Part shown: piece by piece, positions 6,213-11,598 of the stretch
Position numbering within the stretch: position 1 is the first letter of the stretch
How the letters are laid out: each line of letters begins with the position of its first letter
Source of the DNA: Deltaproteobacteria bacterium
Lineage (GTDB): Bacteria; Desulfobacterota; Dissulfuribacteria; Dissulfuribacterales; JALVPX01
Assembly: GCA_027061625.1 (NCBI GenBank)
Contig: JAMOVF010000059.1
Coordinates: 1-11,598 of the forward strand
Length of the DNA: 11,598 bases
Direction: 5' to 3'
Program-made: the position numbers and the translations under genes
The notes under the pieces: model-generated
Told to the model about the DNA's origin: nothing
The model's database searches: none
What the model saw: the letters and a program-made list of their open reading frames with translations, nothing else

Positions 6213-7100
6213 CTAACCCTTAAGTGCCTCAGCGCCGCCCACGATATCCATCAATTCACTAGTGATAGCCGCTTGACGCGCCTTGTTATAGGACAACGTC
6301 AAGGTTTCGATCATATCTTTACAAGCCCTACTAGCGTTATCCATTGCTGTCATACGGGCAGCCTGCTCACTAGCGACTGTTTCAAGCATAGAATGCATGA
6401 TCTGTACGTTGATGTACAAAGGCATCAATGTACCCAGGATCTCTTCTGGAGAAGGTTCATAGATATATACGGGCTTTGCCTCTCCAGACTCTTCTTCCTC
6501 CTCAACTTCCCCGAGGCCTTCACTCGCTATAGGCAGCAACTGTTTTAAGGTAGGTTTTTGAGTTACAACATTTACAAATCTGCCATATACAAGCTGAACT
6601 TGGTCGACCTCACCTTCAAGGAATAGGTTAGACACCTCTTTTCCAGCCTGACGAGCATTGAACATTTGAACATTTCCCATAATGTCAACACTACTGTATA
6701 GCACTTCATATTCAGAACGCTGGAAATAGCTGGCACCTTTTCGTCCAATGCAAGCAAAGGCGACCTCTTTGCCTTCTTCCTTTAAAGATGCGGCCATCTT
6801 TTCTGCGGCGTTTATGATGTTAGCGTTGAATGCGCCACACAAACCCCTGTCTGAAGTAACCACAAGAAGCAATACCTTCTTCACATCCCTGATCTCCATC
6901 AAGGGAAAGGCGTTGGGGTTAGCACTGCCTGATAGCACCCCCATTACTGAAGCGAATTTCTCCGCATATGGCCGGAACTGCTCCATGCGTTCCTGCGCAC
7001 CGCGCAGTTTTGCCGCAGCCACCATGTTCATGGCCTTGGTAATCTGCTCGGTCTTTTTGATGCCTTGTATCTTTAACTGTATGTCTCTCAAAGATGGCAT
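6213..7100 (-). CDS. atpG: ATP synthase F1 subunit gamma
   Basis: Gamma is the rotating shaft inside the alpha3beta3 ring. The 295 residues include the conserved N-terminal helix (MPSLRDIQLKIQGIKKTEQI, then TKAMNMVAAAKL to residue 32), TSDRGLCGAFNANI (82-95) in the globular domain, and the C-terminal helix with NKARQAAITSELMDIVGGAEAL (272-293). A strongly acidic stretch, EVEEEEESGE (198-207), lies in the globular part before the C-terminal helix. The start is ATG with AAAGGGA about 9 bases upstream. It follows atpA after 20 bp. Confidence 0.97.
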   Translation of the reverse strand: MPSLRDIQLKIQGIKKTEQITKAMNMVAAAKLRGAQERMEQFRPYAEKFASVMGVLSGSANPNAFPLMEIRDVKKVLLLVVTSDRGLCGAFNANIINAAEKMAASLKEEGKEVAFACIGRKGASYFQRSEYEVLYSSVDIMGNVQMFNARQAGKEVSNLFLEGEVDQVQLVYGRFVNVVTQKPTLKQLLPIASEGLGEVEEEEESGEAKPVYIYEPSPEEILGTLMPLYINVQIMHSMLETVASEQAARMTAMDNASRACKDMIETLTLSYNKARQAAITSELMDIVGGAEALKG

Positions 7101-7120
7101 AATATTAAGTCCCTTTCGGC

Positions 7121-8644
7121 CTACAGATTACGCACTGCCTTGAACTCTTTTTTGAACTCTTCAATGGCAGCATTCATCTTTTTATCCAATTCTTCAGTTA
7201 TCTCCTGTCTTTCTTTCAATTCTTTATAGATATCTGGATGCTTTTTCTCAATAAATTCATAAAGCTCTTTCTCAAAATCTTGAAGAACTTCAACAGGTAG
7301 ATCGTCTAAAAGCCCTCTTGTACCAGCATAAAGTATCGTTACCTGCTTTTCCATCGGCAATGGCTGATACTGAGGCTGTTTAAGAATTTCGACCAGTCTC
7401 TCACCACGCCTCAGCTGCTGCTGTGTGGCCTTGTCAAGATCACTACCAAACTGAGCGAAAGCAGCAAGTTCCCTATACTGGGCAAGGTCTAGCCTCAAGG
7501 TTCCTGCCACCTGTTTCATGGCCTTAACCTGCGCAGCACCTCCCACTCGGGAAACGGAAAGGCCGACGTTAATTGCAGGGCGAATACCAGCAAAGAAGAG
7601 CGAAGGCTCCAGATAGACCTGACCATCTGTAATAGAGATAACGTTAGTAGGAATATAAGCTGAAACGTCTCCCTGCTGCGTTTCAACGATTGGCAACGCC
7701 GTCAAGCTTCCAGCCCCCAAATCATCGTTAAGTTTGGCTGACCTTTCAAGCAACCGGGAGTGATTATAAAAAATGTCACCCGGATAAGCCTCACGTCCTG
7801 GAGGACGCCTAAGCAGAAGGGAAAGCTCCCTATAAGCAACAGCCTGCTTGGACAGATCATCATAAATGATCAAGGCATGTTGGCCATTATCCCTAAAATA
7901 TTCTCCCATAGCTGTTGCAGAGAATGAAGATAGATACTGCAGAGATGCAGGCTCACTAGCACTACTAGCAACTACTGTTGTATATTCCATTGCACCATGG
8001 CGACGCAAAGCCTCAACAACAAGGGCCACTGTTGCCTGCTTCTGGCCAACTGCATTGTATATACAGTAAACTTCCGTCTCTTTTTGGGCGATAATAGCAT
8101 CTACACCAATAGCGGTTTTACCAATTTGACGGTCACCGATAATCAACTCACGCTGCCCTCTTCCAACAGGAGTCATGGCATCCACAGCCTTTAATCCTGT
8201 ATAACAGGGCTCATGCACAGGTTTTCTCTCAATCACGCCGGGGGCCTTCATCTCAATACGCCTAAATTCTGTGGCATTTATCGGTCCCTGGCCATCAATT
8301 GGATTTCCAAGGGCATCCACAACACGGCCAAGCAATGCCTCGCCCACCGGAACCTGAGCAATCCTTCCGGTACGCTTAACCAGGTCGCCCTCTTTGACGC
8401 CCTCTGTAGCACCCATAACAGCAACACCTACGTTGTCCTGCTCAAGGTTCAGGGCGACACCCATAATGCCACCTGGAAACTCCACCAACTCCATGGCCAT
8501 ACAGTTACGGATTCCATAAATCCTGGCAACGTTGTCACCTACCGAAAGCACCGTACCAGTTTCGGCCAAATCGATGGTTTTTTCATATTCCTGGATCTGT
8601 TTCTTGATAATGTCACTTATTTCTGCTGCTTTTATCTGTGCCAT
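7121..8644 (-). CDS. atpA: ATP synthase F1 subunit alpha
   Basis: Alpha alternates with beta in the F1 head and binds non-catalytic nucleotide. The 507 residues have the normal layout: N-terminal barrel with VEFPGGIMGVALNLE (54-68), Walker A GDRQIGKT (170-177), IYDDLSKQAVAYRE with the Walker B Asp, and further on SVSRVGGAAQVKAMK. The fifth P-loop position is Ile rather than the usual Thr of GDRQTGKT. The ATG overlaps the atpH stop by one base (TAATG), which suggests translational coupling; a purine-rich GGGAGGGGTGA lies about 10-17 bases upstream. Confidence 0.98.
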   Translation of the reverse strand: MAQIKAAEISDIIKKQIQEYEKTIDLAETGTVLSVGDNVARIYGIRNCMAMELVEFPGGIMGVALNLEQDNVGVAVMGATEGVKEGDLVKRTGRIAQVPVGEALLGRVVDALGNPIDGQGPINATEFRRIEMKAPGVIERKPVHEPCYTGLKAVDAMTPVGRGQRELIIGDRQIGKTAIGVDAIIAQKETEVYCIYNAVGQKQATVALVVEALRRHGAMEYTTVVASSASEPASLQYLSSFSATAMGEYFRDNGQHALIIYDDLSKQAVAYRELSLLLRRPPGREAYPGDIFYNHSRLLERSAKLNDDLGAGSLTALPIVETQQGDVSAYIPTNVISITDGQVYLEPSLFFAGIRPAINVGLSVSRVGGAAQVKAMKQVAGTLRLDLAQYRELAAFAQFGSDLDKATQQQLRRGERLVEILKQPQYQPLPMEKQVTILYAGTRGLLDDLPVEVLQDFEKELYEFIEKKHPDIYKELKERQEITEELDKKMNAAIEEFKKEFKAVRNL

Positions 8645-9195
8645 TATTCGAGCTCACCCCTCCCTATAGAATCTTTAAAGCCTCTTAATTGGCTTTGTAT
8701 ACTTCCGTCCCATACCATATCGCCGATTCGGGCAATAACCCCGCCAATAATGGATGGGTCTTCATTTAATTGCAAAACAACTTCTTTTCCAGCTGCCTTG
8801 GCCAACGCGTCAGCAACCTTGTCTTTCAGATCATCCGGAAGCGGTACCGCAGTAGTTACAACTGCCCTAACCACTCCCATTTCTTCATCAAGAAGCTCTT
8901 GATAACTTTGACCTATTTGACGCAGATGCTGTATCCGGTGTTGCTCAACAAGCAGTGTCAAAAACTTGGCCAGTGTCGGATCAACAGAATAGGCCTTTAT
9001 AAGCTCATTCACCACTTGCTGCTTAAGGTCTGGCGGGAAAACCGGACTGACAAGAGCAGCTTCTACATCCGGGCTCTGCTCAAAGAAGGCCTCAATAGCC
9101 TGCAATGTCTTTCCAAATTCCTCAAGCTTGCCCTCATCCTTGGCCACTAAAAACAGGGCCTTTGCATAACGTTTGGCAATTACTGTACTAGTCAA
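8644..9195 (-). CDS. atpH: ATP synthase F1 subunit delta (peripheral stalk, OSCP-like)
   Basis: Delta caps F1 and joins it to the b-type stalk. The 183-residue protein starts with the typical IAKRYAKALFLVA (6-18). It continues with the helical N-terminal domain to about 105, then LDEEMGVVRAVVTTAVPL (101-118) and the C-terminal DPSIIGGVIARIGDMVWDGSIQSQL, where family members read IGG..ARIGD..DGS. The start codon is TTG at 9193-9195: the upstream in-frame codons belong to atpF, no ATG or GTG is available near the conserved N-terminus, and AAGGTGGTG sits about 8 bases upstream. TTGA overlaps the atpF stop by three bases of the TGA. Confidence 0.95.
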   Translation of the reverse strand: MTSTVIAKRYAKALFLVAKDEGKLEEFGKTLQAIEAFFEQSPDVEAALVSPVFPPDLKQQVVNELIKAYSVDPTLAKFLTLLVEQHRIQHLRQIGQSYQELLDEEMGVVRAVVTTAVPLPDDLKDKVADALAKAAGKEVVLQLNEDPSIIGGVIARIGDMVWDGSIQSQLRGFKDSIGRGELE

Positions 9196-9890
9196 TTTTT
9201 ATGCACCACCTTCTCCAGGTATTCACTGATAAGCCGATGATGATCTTTCTTTGTGAGATTCTTTCTGATCAACTCTTCGGCTATTTTTACTGCTGTATCT
9301 GCAACTGTTTTTGTTAGCTCAACCTTTGCCTTAGCGAGTTCCTGCTTAACAAAAAACTCTGCCTGGCCCTTTATTCTTTCTGCAGCCTCTTCTGCCTGAG
9401 CTATAATCTTTTTCTTTTCTTCCTTACCTTGCTCAATAAAGGTCTGCAGTATCTTCTCCGCCTCTTGCTCCATATTAGATAAACGCTTTTCATATTCTGC
9501 ATATTTTTGCTGAGCCTCAGCCTTCTGCTTTTCCAAGGTCTCCAACTCTGTTCTGATTGACTCTGTCCTATCCTTCAATGCACCAGAAATGGGTTTCCTC
9601 AAGAGCTTGAAAAGCACAATTGCCAGAAGCGAGAAATTCAAACAATGCCATATAAAATTCATTAGCTGCGTTTTAGTAATCCCATGATGCTCCCCATGAC
9701 CTGCAGCAGCCCCATGTTCAGCAGCAGCTTCAGCACCATGACCTGCGGCAGCCTGAACCTCATGCCCTGCCGGAGCACCATGTCCGGTCTCAGACCATAC
9801 AACCGTAGACAATGCAAACATAAAGGAAAGTGTAGCAACCGCTACCAGCAGAACCGCTCCTACCCTGAAACCTTTCATGAACCTCTTCAT
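9192..9890 (-). CDS. atpF: ATP synthase Fo subunit b with signal-like N-terminus and His-rich linker
   Basis: Subunit b forms the peripheral stalk that holds the stator against rotation. The 232 residues are longer than the usual 155-170. Residues 1-33 look like a signal peptide or extra membrane segment (KRFMKGFR, then VGAVLLVAVATLSFMFALSTVVW). Residues 34-70 are a low-complexity linker of Gly, Ala, Glu and seven His. Residues 76-96 are the normal b membrane helix (NFIWHCLNFSLLAIVLFKLL), followed by RKPI and a long charged coiled coil to the end. The ATG overlaps the atpF' stop (TAATG). Deltaproteobacterial b subunits, as I recall, often carry such an N-terminal extension, so this is probably a lineage trait. 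The linker would face the periplasm. Confidence 0.95.
   Translation of the reverse strand: MKRFMKGFRVGAVLLVAVATLSFMFALSTVVWSETGHGAPAGHEVQAAAGHGAEAAAEHGAAAGHGEHHGITKTQLMNFIWHCLNFSLLAIVLFKLLRKPISGALKDRTESIRTELETLEKQKAEAQQKYAEYEKRLSNMEQEAEKILQTFIEQGKEEKKKIIAQAEEAAERIKGQAEFFVKQELAKAKVELTKTVADTAVKIAEELIRKNLTKKDHHRLISEYLEKVVHKN
9694..9753. repeat. Short direct repeat within the atpF linker
   Basis: CCATGACCTGCAGCAGCC at 9694-9711 recurs at 9736-9753 with one mismatch (17 of 18), 42 bp apart, which is exactly 14 codons. It encodes AAAGHG twice (residues 47-52 and 61-66) and shows that the His-rich linker grew by in-frame tandem duplication. Confidence 0.7.
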
Positions 9891-10315
9891 TAAAGGGCCC
9901 TCCCCAATATCTTCTGGGCTATTTCCAAGCCAAAGGCCTCTGCCTTACTCAAAAGATCCTTTTTAGCTGCCTCTATCTGGGCAGTCAACTCCGCCATCAA
10001 CTCCTGCTTTCTGGCTGATGCCTCTTTGGTGCTCTCCTCAAGCAACTTGGCCTCAAGCTGCCTAGCCTCTTCTTTCAAAGCTTCGCGCTGTGCCTGACCC
10101 TTTCTACGCGCTTCAGCCAATTTCTGCTCATAGTTTTCCAAGAGCTGCTGGGCATTACGCTCAAACTTTTCCGCCTCAGATCTTATGGCGCCCATCCTGC
10201 TTTCCCGCTCCTCAAGGAAACGCCGGATTGGCTTGTATAAGATTTTATTAAGGACGAAAATCAAGGCCAACGTCAAGATGATCTGCAGAAACAGGGAAAC
10301 ATCTATATCTATCAT
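9890..10315 (-). CDS. atpF': ATP synthase Fo subunit b' (second b-type subunit)
   Basis: The b' subunit pairs with b to make a heterodimeric peripheral stalk. It has 141 residues: a short N-terminus, one membrane helix (about 6-24, VSLFLQIILTLALIFVLNK), LYKPIRRFLEERESRM as the membrane-exit segment, and a long Ala/Glu/Lys/Gln coiled coil ending in GLEIAQKILGRAL. There is no signal-like extension, unlike the following b gene. The ATG has AGGGAG 5 bases upstream. It is the first gene of the operon and overlaps atpF by one base. The genes for subunits a and c are not upstream here. Confidence 0.95.
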   Translation of the reverse strand: MIDIDVSLFLQIILTLALIFVLNKILYKPIRRFLEERESRMGAIRSEAEKFERNAQQLLENYEQKLAEARRKGQAQREALKEEARQLEAKLLEESTKEASARKQELMAELTAQIEAAKKDLLSKAEAFGLEIAQKILGRAL

Positions 10316-10362
10316 GGCAACTCCCTATAACCCCGCTATTCAGGAAAGATCTTGTAATTTTA

Positions 10363-10391
10363 GAGTGTTAAAAAAAATGAACACCCATTCA
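10363..10391 (-). promoter_or_regulatory. Alternative hairpins and U8 tract in the atp operon leader
   Basis: Two mutually exclusive structures can be drawn on the minus strand. The first, TGAA-TGGGTG-TTCA (10391-10378), is directly followed by eight T, like a weak terminator. The second, GGGTGTT with AACACTC (10386-10380 and 10369-10363), places the T8 run in its loop. It could act as a weak terminator for queE transcripts or as an attenuator for the atp operon, or have no role. Confidence 0.3.
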
Positions 10392-10407
10392 GAAAATACT
10401 AAGGGAG

Positions 10408-10436
10408 CTTTTACATTATTTGAGCCAACAAGTCAA
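10408..10436 (-). promoter_or_regulatory. Sigma70-type promoter of the atp operon
   Basis: The minus strand has TTGACT (10436-10431), five of six consensus positions, a 17-base spacer and TAAAAG (10413-10408), four of six. The start would be near 10401, giving a leader of about 86 bases before atpF'. The -35 box begins 13 bp after the queE stop, which separates the que genes from the atp genes. Confidence 0.6.
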
Positions 10437-10448
10437 TACTTTTATCGA

Positions 10449-11090
10449 CTATATTCCTTGTTCATCGCCCCACAAAATTTTATGCAATTGAAGCTGCAAT
10501 CGTACTGGGAGCCGGGCTTTCAGCATAAGCTCAGCCAACCTTTCTGGAGACATAAAATTTGCAGCCGGAGAAAACAAGACTTGTGTAAAAGAGCACAAAT
10601 CAAGCTCTTCCACTTCTCTTACAGCCCACCTAAAATCATCCTCACTGGTTAAAACATATTTCAATTGGTCATTATGATTTATATAGCGCATATTCAAGGG
10701 AAACCATGAACCTGCCATTCCACTGCCAGGGGTTTTTCTATCCACTATTTTTATAACTTTAAAAGGGACGCGCTTAAGGCTCATGCTTCCATTAGTTTCT
10801 AACAGCACCCTTGCACCCTGTTTCAGTAGGCCAGACATAAGCCTATATACAGCCGGTTGTATCAAGGGCTCGCCGCCTGTTATCTGAACAAGTTTTATGC
10901 CTGAGGCCTTCCAGAAATCAATCAATTCCTTTCCAGACACCTTCCTTCCGGGAGTGTAGGCATAGCGGGTATCACAGTAGGTGCAACGCAAATTGCAGCC
11001 GGAAAGCCTGATAAAAAAACAGGGTAAACCAGCTGCCAGGCCTTCTCCCTGTATACTCACAAAGGTCTCAGTTATATGCAGGGTTTCCAT
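10449..11090 (-). CDS. queE: 7-carboxy-7-deazaguanine synthase (radical SAM)
   Basis: QueE rearranges 6-carboxy-tetrahydropterin into 7-carboxy-7-deazaguanine, the second dedicated step towards preQ0. The 213 residues show SIQGEG (12-17), the [4Fe-4S] cluster motif CNLRCTYC with Cys32, Cys36 and Cys39, ITGGEP (70-75) for SAM binding, ETNGS (98-102), VIKIVDRKTPGSG (112-124) and the C-terminal LQLQLHKILWG. Length is normal. The ATG at 11088-11090 has only a weak purine stretch (TTGGA) upstream. It follows queD after 20 bp, so the two consecutive enzymes are probably co-transcribed. QueC, needed for the next step, is not in the window. Confidence 0.96.
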   Translation of the reverse strand: METLHITETFVSIQGEGLAAGLPCFFIRLSGCNLRCTYCDTRYAYTPGRKVSGKELIDFWKASGIKLVQITGGEPLIQPAVYRLMSGLLKQGARVLLETNGSMSLKRVPFKVIKIVDRKTPGSGMAGSWFPLNMRYINHNDQLKYVLTSEDDFRWAVREVEELDLCSFTQVLFSPAANFMSPERLAELMLKARLPVRLQLQLHKILWGDEQGI

Positions 11091-11110
11091 TTATGTGGGT
11101 CCAATCTGGA

Positions 11111-11485
11111 TCAATCTTCCATATAAGTCACTCCGGAAGTTGGAGTTTCACAAACGGTCACCTTGTGGACTTCAACCGAATCATTTACTGCAAGTTTGGC
11201 CTTTAGTTGATGAAATATATAGTGGGCAAGGCGTTCAGATGATGGATTATGCTTCTGAAAGGCTGGATGCTCATTTAAATTAATATGATCCAATTCTTTC
11301 ATTATTTCACCGACCTTTTCTTTCAGTTCCCGGAAATCTATTCCTACATCGATATCATTCAACTCTGCCGCCCTTACAGTTACTGTCACATCCCAATTAT
11401 GCCCATGCAAAAACTCGCATTTGCCTGGATAGTTTCTCAAATAGTGCGCACTTGAAAAATGAGTTTTTACAAATATTTCATACAT
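11111..11485 (-). CDS. queD: 6-carboxy-5,6,7,8-tetrahydropterin synthase
   Basis: QueD converts 7,8-dihydroneopterin triphosphate to 6-carboxy-tetrahydropterin, the substrate of the downstream QueE. In 124 residues the zinc ligands His14, His27 and His29 are present (SSAHYL and FLHGHNW), as are catalytic Cys23 and the Asp66-His67 pair in LDHINLNEH, plus Glu113 in CETPTSGV for substrate binding. This motif set and the adjacent queE argue for QueD rather than the related PTPS or PTPS-III forms. The start is ATG at 11483-11485. Its SD, AGAAGGAG, is embedded in the last codons of the upstream YggS gene, whose stop is only 4 bases away. Confidence 0.95.
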   Translation of the reverse strand: MYEIFVKTHFSSAHYLRNYPGKCEFLHGHNWDVTVTVRAAELNDIDVGIDFRELKEKVGEIMKELDHINLNEHPAFQKHNPSSERLAHYIFHQLKAKLAVNDSVEVHKVTVCETPTSGVTYMED

Positions 11486-11489
11486 CTAC

Positions 11490-11598
11490 TCATCTCCTTC
11501 TTGGTCCGAAAATAGTGGTACCAACCCGTACAATTGTTGCACCCTCTTCAACCGCTACTTCAAAATCATTGGACATACCCATGGAAAGTTCTCTCAAT
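11490..11598 (-). CDS. YggS-family PLP-binding protein, C-terminal fragment
   Basis: Only the last 35 residues are in the window. They read LSMGMSNDFEVAVEEGATIVRVGTTIFGPR, the characteristic end of the YggS/PROSC (PLP homeostasis) family, where SMGMS..(F/Y)..AI..G.T.VR(I/V)G..IFG.R binds the cofactor phosphate. These cytoplasmic proteins hold pyridoxal 5'-phosphate and affect vitamin B6 and amino acid balance; they have no known part in deazaguanine synthesis. The TGA at 11490-11492 is 4 bases from the queD start, so it probably belongs to the same operon. The rest of the gene lies beyond the window. Confidence 0.88.
   Translation of the reverse strand, partial: LRELSMGMSNDFEVAVEEGATIVRVGTTIFGPRRR

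Noticed and set aside
8213..8902. 229-residue plus-strand open frame opposite atpA and atpH
   Set aside because: It crosses two conserved minus-strand genes and shows no family motif; an antisense artefact.
10420..10430. TGTTGGCTCAA in the atp promoter spacer also occurs opposite the 6S RNA near the predicted pRNA start (about 2447-2457)
   Set aside because: An 11-base match somewhere in a window this size is expected by chance many times over; no mechanism is needed.

Overview
The window is a dense block of housekeeping genes, all read from the minus strand, so transcription runs from high to low coordinates. Gene content and order fit a deltaproteobacterium (Desulfobacterota in current naming): an F1Fo-ATP synthase operon that begins with two b-type subunits (b' and b) and lacks the a and c genes, followed by glmU, zapB, zapA, a 6S RNA, rny and tyrS. 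The sequence has moderate GC content and AT-rich intergenic gaps. The phylum-level placement is inferred from synteny and protein style, and I cannot name a genus.

Layout in transcription order. (1) At 11598-10449 lie the 3' end of a YggS-type PLP protein gene, then queD and queE, two consecutive steps of 7-deazaguanine (preQ0, queuosine) synthesis. (2) At 10436-4236 is the ATP synthase unit: a good sigma70-type promoter, an ~86-nt leader, then atpF' (b'), atpF (b), atpH (delta), atpA (alpha), atpG (gamma), atpD (beta) and atpC (epsilon), closed by a strong intrinsic terminator. The first four genes overlap by 1 to 4 bases. The membrane a and c subunits must be encoded elsewhere. (3) At 4256-3191 is a glmU homologue with its own promoter, whose -35 box lies in the terminator stem-loop. 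It carries the complete uridyltransferase domain but only the first few coils of the acetyltransferase domain. (4) At 3171-2315 a near-consensus promoter precedes a small coiled-coil ZapB-like gene, zapA and the 6S RNA, which links cell-division accessory proteins to a regulator of RNA polymerase. (5) At 2314-1 a gap of about 450 bp with a degenerate long inverted repeat leads to rny (RNase Y), whose Shine-Dalgarno can be folded into a hairpin, and then the start of tyrS, which runs off the window.

No phage, transposase, CRISPR or defence genes are visible, and I do not see a clearly new multigene system. The points most worth a second look are small: the SD-masking hairpin in front of rny, the inverted-repeat element between 6S RNA and rny, the truncated GlmU, the His-rich periplasmic linker in subunit b, the P-loop cysteine in subunit beta, and the palindrome just before the atpD ribosome binding site.
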